49,735 nucleotides of DNA from Campylobacterales bacterium (GTDB taxonomy: Bacteria > Campylobacterota > Campylobacteria > Campylobacterales > Sulfurimonadaceae): the NCBI GenBank assembly GCA_026390075.1, contig JAPLGP010000012.1, forward strand, positions 1 through 49,735, given 5' to 3'. The first letter of the stretch is position 1. Every line of letters begins with the position of its first letter. The translations under genes were made by a program, and so were the position numbers. Of this stretch, positions 16,885 to 25,171 are shown piece after piece. Under the pieces are notes generated by a model, which saw nothing but the letters and a program-made list of their open reading frames with translations, was not told the DNA's origin and ran no database searches.

Positions 16885-17181
16885 ATGATAGGTGGAATGT
16901 ACGAACAAGACTTTGTAGCATATGTGATTTTTGGACTTGTCCTGAACTTTTTATTTTCTATACTTTTTGGTATTTATCTTACAAAAAATATTGGCATGCA
17001 AGAGATGATTACATCAAAAGGCGACAAAGAACAATCTCTTTTGGTAAGCCTTAGCCTTTTTATACCTTTTGCAAAAATGCTTATCACTTTATATAGAGTG
17101 GTTATTCTTCAAATATATTTTTTAAATCAGGGCTACACACACAAAGAATTCTGGATTTATATGACAAATAAGCATAACTAA
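16885..17181 (+). CDS. Small membrane protein of unknown function
   Basis: A 98-residue protein that I do not recognise. It has two clear hydrophobic segments: about 12-32 (VIFGLVLNFLFSILFGIYL) and about 50-76 (LLVSLSLFIPFAKMLITLYRVVILQIYF). A polar loop (SKGDKEQ) lies between them and a polar tail follows. AAGGA lies ten bases before the ATG; a second Met at residue 5 is a less likely start. It follows the DUF3817-like gene by 65 bases and may share its transcript or have its own promoter (TATAAC-like at about 16860). It ends 10 bases from the convergent SNase-like gene. Confidence 0.65.
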   Translation: MIGGMYEQDFVAYVIFGLVLNFLFSILFGIYLTKNIGMQEMITSKGDKEQSLLVSLSLFIPFAKMLITLYRVVILQIYFLNQGYTHKEFWIYMTNKHN

Positions 17182-17191
17182 TTTTTTAGAT

Positions 17192-17707
17192 TTATTCTTT
17201 AGTCAGTTCTTTCGCACACTCTTTTTCTACAGGTTCATTCCACATGCCAAGCTTCAAAAATTTTGCGCTTGCTTGTGCTTTTTCAAAACTATATCTAAAC
17301 TCTTCATCTTTAAATGTTGATTTATTCATAGCTAACCCTTTTTCAAGCAAAAGTTCTGAAAGTGTTTTTTGTCCTTGTGCATAAATAAGGCACCTACTCT
17401 CTCTAAATTCCACATGATACATCTGCTGACTTTTTAAAATTCCATAGGTAAAATATTTTAAATCAGGATGCTTTTTGTAAAAACTCTCTATCGTCTCTTT
17501 ACATTTTGAACCATTTTCAGAATTTTCCAACAAACTCTCTAAAGTCAAAATTCCATAAGGTCTGCAAATAAAATTATTTTTTTCTATGTTAAATCTTTGT
17601 AAAGAATTTGAGTCAATACTAAGTAAAATTGCCATAGTAGGCTCTTTTGCACTTAAAGAGTGTATAAAAAGAGTGTATAAAAGGAAAAAGTATATTATTT
17701 TATTCAT
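17192..17707 (-). CDS. Secreted SNase-like (thermonuclease fold) protein
   Basis: A 171-residue protein with a signal peptide (1-20, ending SLSAKE). The C-terminal half matches the staphylococcal-nuclease fold: RCLIYAQGQKTLSELLLEKGLAM, then a helix F..AQASAKFLKLGMWNEP, the usual AK..GLW ending. The N-terminal half is diverged, and I cannot place the full catalytic Arg-Glu-Arg set, so nuclease activity is uncertain. Three Cys in the mature part (in FICRPYG, SKCKE and SRCLI) plus one near the end could form disulfides in the periplasm. The GMWNE segment is written by one full copy of the 11-mer (17238). Confidence 0.65.
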   Translation of the reverse strand: MNKIIYFFLLYTLFIHSLSAKEPTMAILLSIDSNSLQRFNIEKNNFICRPYGILTLESLLENSENGSKCKETIESFYKKHPDLKYFTYGILKSQQMYHVEFRESRCLIYAQGQKTLSELLLEKGLAMNKSTFKDEEFRYSFEKAQASAKFLKLGMWNEPVEKECAKELTKE

Positions 17708-17730
17708 GTAGAATTTTTACACTATTTTTT

Positions 17731-19965
17731 TTATTCATTCATCTTTCCTACTTGTATAATAAAATAACTCTTATTATCAACTTTTTTGTATGTTAAATTA
17801 CCATCAAAATGTTCATTCATAATTCTTCTGCCCATATAAAGTCCAAGCCCAGTTCCTTTGCCTTTGTCTTTTGTTGTAAGGTATGGAGTGAAGAGTTTGT
17901 CAATAATTGAATCATCAACTCCACCTGCATTATCTTCAACTACTATCTCTTTTGGTGTAGTATATTTGACACAGATACATTTTTCTATCTCTAAATCAGA
18001 TTTTTCAAAAGCATCTTTAGAATTAGAAAATAGGTTCAATAAAACTTGTTCCAACATATCCTCCCTCCCATACACAACATCATCTAAAGAGGAATCATTT
18101 TCTATAACTATATTTATATTGTGTGCGCTATATTGTACTGACACGAAATCATTTATAGTTTTAATAACATCGCGTAAATGAAAGTTTTTTTCTTCACTGC
18201 GATTACTCGAATAACTCATGAAGGAGTCTATAACATTTGACATTTTTTGACACTGTTTTTGTACAAATACAGCATGTTCTTCTATCCCATCTGAGGTAAG
18301 TTTATCTAATGTATTGGATAATGATAATTTTATTGATGATGCACTTATTGCATTAATAGGCTGTCTCCATTGATGGGCTATCATACTAATCATCTCACCC
18401 ATTTGAGCCATTTTAGACTGTTGAAACATCAGCGTATCTCTTTGTTTTGACTCTAATTCAATTTGCCTTATAGCAGAGATATCTATAAGTATAAAAACAT
18501 GCTTTAAAGAGTTTTCAATATACGATTTGTAACTCTGAATCATGAAAGAAATATTTTTATGTTTATTTTTTAGAGTGATTTCAAACTTATCTGAGTCTTT
18601 ATGTACACTTTTTAATATTTTTAGACAATCTGTCTTCTGAAAATAATCTCTAATTTCAATATTCTTCATATCTCCATTCATAGGGATATCAAGCATAGCT
18701 GAAAATGATTTACTAGCTTTATATTTTTGTTGTAGTTTGTCATATATGATATAATGAAAATCATCTATCTCTGATAAAATTTGTAAAATATCTAACTCTC
18801 GAACATCTTTTGTAATATCTATAAATGTGGTTACATAGTGCTTTTGCATCTCTTTTGTCAATAACTTTCTTACCTGCACTTTAAAGGTTATCATATCATT
18901 AGAGAAATTTTTCATAATGACTCTATGCTCAATTTCTGGATTTTTCATTACATATTCTTGCCATTCATTTATACAATGAGTTGAAGATATATATCTGTTA
19001 TCATCTACACTAATAAATTTATCACAAAGACATCGTTCTTCATCTAAGAACTGTTCTAAACTATTTTTTCTAAAAAAGTTCAAAAATGCCTGATTCGATT
19101 CAACTATTTTACCATTAGCATTCACAATTATCATATTATCCTGCATATTTATAATTGTTTTGAGATGTTCCAAATTCTCTTTATATCTATTTTTTTCTAA
19201 TTCCAAGCTATCTTGAAGTTTTAGTAATTCTATTTTGTATTGTGAACTTATATACATACCACAATCTAATTTTTTTAATTTATCAATTAAATCAGAAATA
19301 TACTTTTTTTGTATTATTGAACCATGTTGCGGTAAAATTAGCTCAATATCTAAAGCTTGTATTTTATTGAGTGAATAGTTTAATATCTCTCTACTTGGCA
19401 TATAATTTTCATGAAATAGTTTTACAGCTTCAAAATAATTTTCATCAGCATAAAAATTCCAAGACTCATTGAGTCCTCCAAAAATATCTGATGAAAAAAG
19501 AGTTTTTGTCATGCTATCATATGTAACAAATGCACCTGGTGCGTGTGCATAGGGTGTTGTTAAGAACTTTAAAATTTTACCATTTGACAATTGTAATACA
19601 CTATTATCACTAATATAGAGATACTCAGAATTTATACCATAGTGTTTTATAAGTGCTGCTGTTCTTTTATGTGTAACTACTTGTAAATCATCTCTATTTA
19701 TAATTTTTTCAAGTAATGGAATAGCGGCACAGATATCTGGATCTTGGTGATGCGCTATAATATATTTAACATTTTTCATTGATGTTAAAGTTTCTACTTT
19801 TGCTATGAGTTCATCATACTCCAACATAGAACCTGGGTCTATAAGAACACAACTCTCACCATTTAATATTAAGTAAGGATGACACTGAAAAGAATCATTT
19901 TCTAGATACTTTCCAACCCAATATATATCTTGTGCAACTTCAATTGCTTTATTGAAATCTAACAT
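17731..19965 (-). CDS. Diiron (ODP/metallo-beta-lactamase fold) PAS histidine kinase
   Basis: A 744-residue soluble kinase. Residues 1-240 form a metallo-beta-lactamase fold of the flavodiiron or oxygen-binding diiron (ODP) type: HHQDPD (72-77), H141 (YAHAPGAF), D160 (SSDIFGG) and H214 (PQHGSI) are the expected metal ligands. Two PAS-like regions follow (about 270-390 and 395-500). HisKA has H531 in MIAHQWRQPINAIS. HATPase_c has LLNLFSNSKDAFE, VEDNAGGVD and KGTGLGLYMGRRIM. In related proteins the diiron site binds oxygen, so oxygen or redox sensing is the best inference. It lies directly after the REC-GGDEF-EAL gene with no spacer, so that gene product is a likely partner. Confidence 0.85.
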   Translation of the reverse strand: MLDFNKAIEVAQDIYWVGKYLENDSFQCHPYLILNGESCVLIDPGSMLEYDELIAKVETLTSMKNVKYIIAHHQDPDICAAIPLLEKIINRDDLQVVTHKRTAALIKHYGINSEYLYISDNSVLQLSNGKILKFLTTPYAHAPGAFVTYDSMTKTLFSSDIFGGLNESWNFYADENYFEAVKLFHENYMPSREILNYSLNKIQALDIELILPQHGSIIQKKYISDLIDKLKKLDCGMYISSQYKIELLKLQDSLELEKNRYKENLEHLKTIINMQDNMIIVNANGKIVESNQAFLNFFRKNSLEQFLDEERCLCDKFISVDDNRYISSTHCINEWQEYVMKNPEIEHRVIMKNFSNDMITFKVQVRKLLTKEMQKHYVTTFIDITKDVRELDILQILSEIDDFHYIIYDKLQQKYKASKSFSAMLDIPMNGDMKNIEIRDYFQKTDCLKILKSVHKDSDKFEITLKNKHKNISFMIQSYKSYIENSLKHVFILIDISAIRQIELESKQRDTLMFQQSKMAQMGEMISMIAHQWRQPINAISASSIKLSLSNTLDKLTSDGIEEHAVFVQKQCQKMSNVIDSFMSYSSNRSEEKNFHLRDVIKTINDFVSVQYSAHNINIVIENDSSLDDVVYGREDMLEQVLLNLFSNSKDAFEKSDLEIEKCICVKYTTPKEIVVEDNAGGVDDSIIDKLFTPYLTTKDKGKGTGLGLYMGRRIMNEHFDGNLTYKKVDNKSYFIIQVGKMNE

Positions 19966-21681
19966 CTAAATTACCTCCGGTAAAGGTTTCCCAACAAAAT
20001 ATCCTTGAGCATAATCAACACCTAAATCTTTCACAATATTAAATATATTTTCTGAGTGAACAAACTCTGCAATAGTTTTTTTGTTTGTCTTCTTAGCAAG
20101 ATATATCATAGTTTCAACAATATGCTTTGAACTAGTATTTGTATCTAAATCTTTTATAAATAACCCGTCAATTTTTATAATATCTACATTTAAGTTTTGA
20201 ATACGCGTAAAATTTGAGTTTTGTGCACCAAAATCATCAAGAGCCAATAAAAATCCCGCATCTTTTATCTCTTCTAATTTAAGAGTAACATTTTTAACAT
20301 CTTTGTCATTGATATTTTCAAGTATTTCTAATGTAACATTCGATGAATTAATTTCATACTTATCACATAAATACTGAAGCATCAAAAAAAGCTCATCATC
20401 TTTTAAATCTTCATCTGTAATATTTACACTAAAAGAAATATCTTTAAAATCTTTAAAAAATTCAAATGTTTGATTGAGCATAATTTTTGTAAGTGTTGGA
20501 ATTAATCCAGAAACTTTTGCACTATCTAAAAAATAGAAAGGTGTTATAACTTCATTACCTTCAACTATTCTAGCAAGAGCCTCATACTTTGTTATTCTAC
20601 CTTCTTTAAACTCATATATGGGCTGATAGAATGCTTTTAACTGATGATTTTTTATTGCATCTTTAGTTTTTTTTGCCCACTTTAAAAGCTCTTTTTGTTT
20701 CTCCAAAAGTGACATGTTTTTTTGGTAAATAGATATAGAATTTTTATGATTATTTCTACCATTTTGAAGAGCTAATTTTACTTTATTATAGGGAAGTGTC
20801 GTATCTTCATCTGAGCATTCTAAAAGTCCTATTGATGCACTTAAGTTAAACTCTTCATCATCAACTAGATAATTATATTTGTTAAATTGTTGTTGAATAT
20901 TTTCTGCAAAAAACAAAGTTTTCGTTATCTCCATATCATCTAGCATCATCATAAACTCATCACCATAAAGTTTATATAGTTTAATCTCATTCGTTGAAAA
21001 AGCTTGTAAAAATAAAGAAACTTGCTTTATTATTTCATCCCCTATTTTATAGCTATGGGTTAGATTTATAAAATTAAAATTATCAATATTAAACAACATT
21101 AGAATTGGTTTTTTGGTAAAATTCATATAATCTATTTTTAGTTTTTCAACATTATAAAGATTTGTCATAGAATCTTTTTGAAGCATATCTATTAATGATT
21201 TTGATTGTTGTTCAATAATATTTTTTTGTTTCTTTAATTCAATCTGTAAACGATGGTCAAAGTCTTTTTTAACTTGTTCAGAGTGTACTATATTTATTAT
21301 TTTAGACAAAATATTCATTAGTTGAGATTGTTCAATTGGTTTTAGTATATACCCATCAATATTTAAAGCTATCGAATCTAATAAAATATTTTTACCTGAG
21401 TGCGCTGTAATAAATATGGATTTAAATTCTTTATGTTCTAATCTTAAAAGACGCATCATTTCTAATCCATCCATAATAGGCATATTGATATCACTTATCA
21501 CAAGGTCAATACTATTATTTTTAAAGAGTTCCAAGCCCTCTTTCCCATTTTTAGCCACAAACATACTTATGAAAAACATCTTCAAAAGCCCGCTGAGCTC
21601 TTTTCTAGCATCATCATCATCTTCAACATATAATACAGTTATATCTTTTGCATATTCAATTATTGTTTTTAGCTCTTCCAT
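19966..21681 (-). CDS. Response regulator REC-GGDEF(degenerate)-EAL, likely c-di-GMP phosphodiesterase
   Basis: A 571-residue protein. The receiver (about 10-125) has D64 (VISDINMPIMDG) and K114 (ILKPI). The GGDEF-like domain (about 170-320) has YGDEF at 239-243, so the first Gly is lost and cyclase activity is doubtful. The EAL domain (about 335-571) has EAL at 367-369 (YEALARI), DDFGAQNSNF and KIDGLFIKDL, all needed residues apparently present, so it should hydrolyse cyclic di-GMP. It sits immediately upstream of the diiron-PAS kinase and is probably its target. AGGGG stands before the ATG. Confidence 0.88.
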   Translation of the reverse strand: MEELKTIIEYAKDITVLYVEDDDDARKELSGLLKMFFISMFVAKNGKEGLELFKNNSIDLVISDINMPIMDGLEMMRLLRLEHKEFKSIFITAHSGKNILLDSIALNIDGYILKPIEQSQLMNILSKIINIVHSEQVKKDFDHRLQIELKKQKNIIEQQSKSLIDMLQKDSMTNLYNVEKLKIDYMNFTKKPILMLFNIDNFNFINLTHSYKIGDEIIKQVSLFLQAFSTNEIKLYKLYGDEFMMMLDDMEITKTLFFAENIQQQFNKYNYLVDDEEFNLSASIGLLECSDEDTTLPYNKVKLALQNGRNNHKNSISIYQKNMSLLEKQKELLKWAKKTKDAIKNHQLKAFYQPIYEFKEGRITKYEALARIVEGNEVITPFYFLDSAKVSGLIPTLTKIMLNQTFEFFKDFKDISFSVNITDEDLKDDELFLMLQYLCDKYEINSSNVTLEILENINDKDVKNVTLKLEEIKDAGFLLALDDFGAQNSNFTRIQNLNVDIIKIDGLFIKDLDTNTSSKHIVETMIYLAKKTNKKTIAEFVHSENIFNIVKDLGVDYAQGYFVGKPLPEVI

Positions 21682-21814
21682 ACTGCATCCCCTCTAAAGT
21701 TGATAACCACCATCACTCTGCGTGTTACAATATCACAGAAATCACCAAGTCCGAAATGATTATATCACTCCAATCTAAAATATAATATATATCAATAAAT
21801 AATCCTACCAGAGC

Positions 21815-23437
21815 CTAAAGCTCACTAGATGGTTCCTTTATAAAGTAGCCTTGAGCATAATGAAAACCTAGTTTTCTGCCTTCATTTAAAATCTCTTCAC
21901 TCTCAACACCAACTAAAATACTTTTAATATTTACCTTATTTATATAATCAAGCAAAAAAGAGAGAACATTTTTCATATTTGGGTCTATCAAAGATTTTTG
22001 AAGTAAAATTTGATTTATTTTAATATATTCTGGTTGCAATATAGAGAGTAATTCTATATTTATATTAGCAGAGGCAAATCCTTTTAGTGCTATTTTAAAT
22101 CCCATTTCTTTTAATTTTAACAAAGATTTTACCACACTACTAGATGCTTCTAATGATTCATAGTGCATAATATCTAAAATAACCCTACTATATTCAACTT
22201 TATATTGATTACTTAAATATACAAGATAATCTTTCATAGCACTATTTTTCCACTCAGCATCTGTAAGATTTATATGAAAATAAAAATTAGTTGAAGCCAG
22301 TTTCATAAAACTTTGCTTAAAGACACTTTGTGATATTTCTTCAAGTATTCCAGCTTTTGCACTTAAATCAATAAAAAATGCTGGTAGTACATATTTGCTT
22401 CCTTGTTTAATTCTAGCAAAAACTTCATACGATAGTGTTTTCATACTGTTTATATCAACTATAGGCTGATAAAACGGTATGATAGTCTCTTGTTTTAACG
22501 CATCAAGTGTAATTCCCAACCATGAAAGAGCATTATTTTTTTTTGCTTCTTCCATATCAATGTCCATTTTAACAACTAAATTACTATGTTCGTCACTTTT
22601 TATATTTTCAACAACAGAATTGATATGAAGTAAAAAATCTTCACTTGTATGATTAGAATTACTGCTATCTTTGACTAAAATGACACCATAAGAAAGTGTT
22701 ATATAAATTTTTAAATTATTAAATCTTATAATGAGGTTATTATGATTACTAGAAAAAGCTTGTACTGCTTCAAGTGTATTATCTAGATAATGTTTATTTA
22801 TTCCACATATAATTACATCATTATAAAGTTGTAATATATCGTCATCTTCAACACCAAAATTTGATAAATGCTCTTTTACCCCTTCTATAATAAAATCTTT
22901 AGTCTCACAACCAAAGCTTTGAACAATCTCGTTAAACTTATCTACAACTATTAAAAATAGCGCTTGGTCATTATTTTCTAATAAATTTGTAAGCTTTTTA
23001 TCTTTTTCACTATATATAATATCTTTTTTATCAATATCAATTAAATGACTCACTTTATAGAGCAGTTGAAACAGTTTGTCCATAGAGACGGGCTTAAGTA
23101 ATATCCCATCGACTTGAAATTCTATTGAGTTTCTTAAGTTTTCATTTGTATTATGAGCTGTCATTATAATAATGTGTTGATTTGGGTTTATTTTAAGTAT
23201 TTCACTTATTAAATCAACACCACTCATTTTAGGCATTGTTAAATCTGTAATTATTAAATCATACTTTTTTTTATTGTACTCTTCGAGTGCTTCTTTGCCA
23301 TTTTCTACAGATTTGACATCTTTATATAAGAGTTTAAATATATTTTCATACTGCTCTCTTGTATCCTCTTCATCCTCAGAGTACAAAACAGAAATATTTT
23401 TTGCAACACTATTTAATTTTTGATGTATATCTAACAT
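21815..23437 (-). CDS. REC protein with degenerate GGDEF and EAL domains
   Basis: A 540-residue paralogue of the preceding protein with the same order. The receiver looks functional: D65 (IITDLTMPKMSG) and K115 (LLKPV). The GGDEF position reads YNDVI (205-209) and the EAL position reads EVF (338-340, YEVFARI). The EAL DDFG motif is replaced by KGFA. Both enzyme sites are therefore dead, while the fold (FYQPIVDINS, FHINLTD, GYFIKEP) is kept. It may bind cyclic di-GMP or act as a phosphorylation-controlled scaffold. A 133-base spacer separates it from the active paralogue. No frameshift is seen, so selection has kept the reading frame. Confidence 0.85.
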   Translation of the reverse strand: MLDIHQKLNSVAKNISVLYSEDEEDTREQYENIFKLLYKDVKSVENGKEALEEYNKKKYDLIITDLTMPKMSGVDLISEILKINPNQHIIIMTAHNTNENLRNSIEFQVDGILLKPVSMDKLFQLLYKVSHLIDIDKKDIIYSEKDKKLTNLLENNDQALFLIVVDKFNEIVQSFGCETKDFIIEGVKEHLSNFGVEDDDILQLYNDVIICGINKHYLDNTLEAVQAFSSNHNNLIIRFNNLKIYITLSYGVILVKDSSNSNHTSEDFLLHINSVVENIKSDEHSNLVVKMDIDMEEAKKNNALSWLGITLDALKQETIIPFYQPIVDINSMKTLSYEVFARIKQGSKYVLPAFFIDLSAKAGILEEISQSVFKQSFMKLASTNFYFHINLTDAEWKNSAMKDYLVYLSNQYKVEYSRVILDIMHYESLEASSSVVKSLLKLKEMGFKIALKGFASANINIELLSILQPEYIKINQILLQKSLIDPNMKNVLSFLLDYINKVNIKSILVGVESEEILNEGRKLGFHYAQGYFIKEPSSEL

Positions 23438-23457
23438 TTTATGCTCCTAAAATTTTA

Positions 23458-24774
23458 TCAAACAGAAATAATTACTAAATTCTTACCGCCTTTTTTTGCT
23501 TTTAAAATAGCATCGTTTACTCTAAATAAAATATTATTTTCATTGTCATCACGCCTAAAAACAGTTACACCAAAAGAACATGTAAATTTAGATTTATATT
23601 GTTTGTTAATAGATAATCTTAAATCATCTGCTCTTTTAAAAGCATTTTCTAGATTCATATTTTTAAAAATAATTACAAAGGCTTCACCACCATAGCGTGC
23701 TAAAAAGTCGTCCTTATTAAGATTCGATTTGATAAAGTTTGCCACAGAGCGTATAACTTTATCACCTACATGATTTCCATACAAATTATTAATTTCAGTT
23801 AAATTATCAATATTTATCATTACTAAAGACACATCAGTATATTTTTTATTTTGAAAATTTTTGTATATTTCACTAAAATAATTATTAAATTTATATTTAT
23901 TGTACAAATTGGTAAGAGTATCAATTTCAGATAATTTTTTCAGTTCTCTATTATTCTTATCCATATTATTTATATCTGTAAATACTGAAATTAGTGTATT
24001 AATATTTGGATAAAATTTATTTGTTAGTTGAAATACTTTAAGGGTATTATTTTTATCTTTTATATAGACTTTTTTATCATTTTCTTCAAAGTTTAAAACA
24101 TCGCGTTTATACTCTGCATAATCTTTATATACTACATTTGACATCTCATTTTTTATAAAAGTATATAAATTCTCATTTACTGCTATACACTCTTCATAAC
24201 TTTCATAACCTAAAAAATCTAAAAATGAATTATTAATATATTTAATTTTTCCATCTCTCTCAAGAACTGTAAATACAGGAGATAGTTCCAATGCAAGATT
24301 TAAAAGTTCTTTCTCTTCTTGCATTACTTCAAACTGATTGATAAACTCTAAATCAAAAATACTTTCATAGAGTCGTTCAAAAAAAACTTCTTTATTGAGT
24401 GGCTTAATTAAATATTTATTTATACCCAGTTCTAATGCTTTTAACAGGTGCGCATTTTCTATAAAACCTGTTAAAATTATAAAGCTTACTTCAAAATTTA
24501 ATTTTTGTATCTCTTCTATGAGTTGCAATCCATTCATCTGGGGCATATTAATATCTGTAATAACTATATTTGGAGTAAACTCTTTATACAATTTTAATGC
24601 TTCAACACCATCTTTAGCCAATATGACATTATCAAAAAACATACTCAATATATCTTTCATAATTTCTCTATATGACTCATCATCGTCAACATAGAGTATG
24701 CTATATTTATTTGCATATTTTAAAAGATATTCTTCTGCATTAATATGCAACTTAAATTCTTTATTTAAAAACAT
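23458..24774 (-). CDS. Response regulator REC-PAS-GGDEF (GGEAF variant)
   Basis: A 438-residue protein: receiver (about 20-135) with D74 (VITDINMPQMNG) and K124 (LIKPL); PAS domain (about 160-275; VFTVLERDGKIKYINNSFLDFLGY); and a GGDEF domain (about 285-438) with DTLTNLYNKYKFN and an active-site GGEAF at 362-366. The Glu in the fourth place of GGEEF is Ala, so activity may be weak or lost. GGAG lies eight bases before the ATG. It heads the four-gene cluster and is 20 bases from the next gene. It has no transmembrane part, so it takes signals from a separate kinase. Confidence 0.85.
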   Translation of the reverse strand: MFLNKEFKLHINAEEYLLKYANKYSILYVDDDESYREIMKDILSMFFDNVILAKDGVEALKLYKEFTPNIVITDINMPQMNGLQLIEEIQKLNFEVSFIILTGFIENAHLLKALELGINKYLIKPLNKEVFFERLYESIFDLEFINQFEVMQEEKELLNLALELSPVFTVLERDGKIKYINNSFLDFLGYESYEECIAVNENLYTFIKNEMSNVVYKDYAEYKRDVLNFEENDKKVYIKDKNNTLKVFQLTNKFYPNINTLISVFTDINNMDKNNRELKKLSEIDTLTNLYNKYKFNNYFSEIYKNFQNKKYTDVSLVMINIDNLTEINNLYGNHVGDKVIRSVANFIKSNLNKDDFLARYGGEAFVIIFKNMNLENAFKRADDLRLSINKQYKSKFTCSFGVTVFRRDDNENNILFRVNDAILKAKKGGKNLVIISV

Positions 24775-24941
24775 TTTTTATGCTCCAAAATCCTAATTTT
24801 ATAATTTATTCAATTATTATACCATGGAATATTTATGGAGTTAAGAAAAATATTTCAAATATAATTATCAAACATAGATAAAATAATAGTTTTAATGATT
24901 CTTATGTATAATAATATTAATAAACTCGATGAAGGGAAGCA

Positions 24942-25118
24942 ATGAATGATTTCAAACTAAAACTAATTCTTAGTTTGCTTGGTGGTGTGGTTTTTGCATT
25001 TTTATTTATTTTACTTGCTTTCGCACTTCCAGTTAAAAAAGAAGAAGCTATCATCATACAACCTAAGAGTCAGTTAGATGCTATTTCTAAAGCTGTACAA
25101 GAAAGATTAGAACGCTAA
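24942..25118 (+). CDS. 58-residue single-span membrane protein
   Basis: A short frame, MNDFKLKLILSLLGG onward, with one strongly hydrophobic helix at about residues 8-30 and a polar C-terminal helix ending in AISKAVQERLER. GAAGGGAA stands five bases before the ATG. The codon use is normal for its surroundings. It lies between the REC-PAS-GGDEF gene (divergent) and htpG (convergent), with the 13-bp motif hairpin just after its stop. I do not recognise a family. It is a real gene by its ribosome site, topology and position, with function unknown. Confidence 0.6.
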   Translation: MNDFKLKLILSLLGGVVFAFLFILLAFALPVKKEEAIIIQPKSQLDAISKAVQERLER

Positions 25119-25133
25119 TCGATAAGAAGAAAA

Positions 25134-25168
25134 TTTCCACATGCCGCTCTTGAGTCGGCATGTGGAAA
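25134..25168. terminator. Hairpin of two inverted GGCATGTGGAA motifs after htpG
   Basis: A 13-bp perfect stem (25134-25146 with 25156-25168) with a 9-base loop, between convergent genes. On the minus strand it is followed by TTTTCTTCTT, a fair U-rich tract, so it should terminate htpG. On the plus strand the following bases are AATATTAAAG. The arms are the window's repeated 11-mer extended by T and G. Confidence 0.75.
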
Positions 25169-25171
25169 ATA

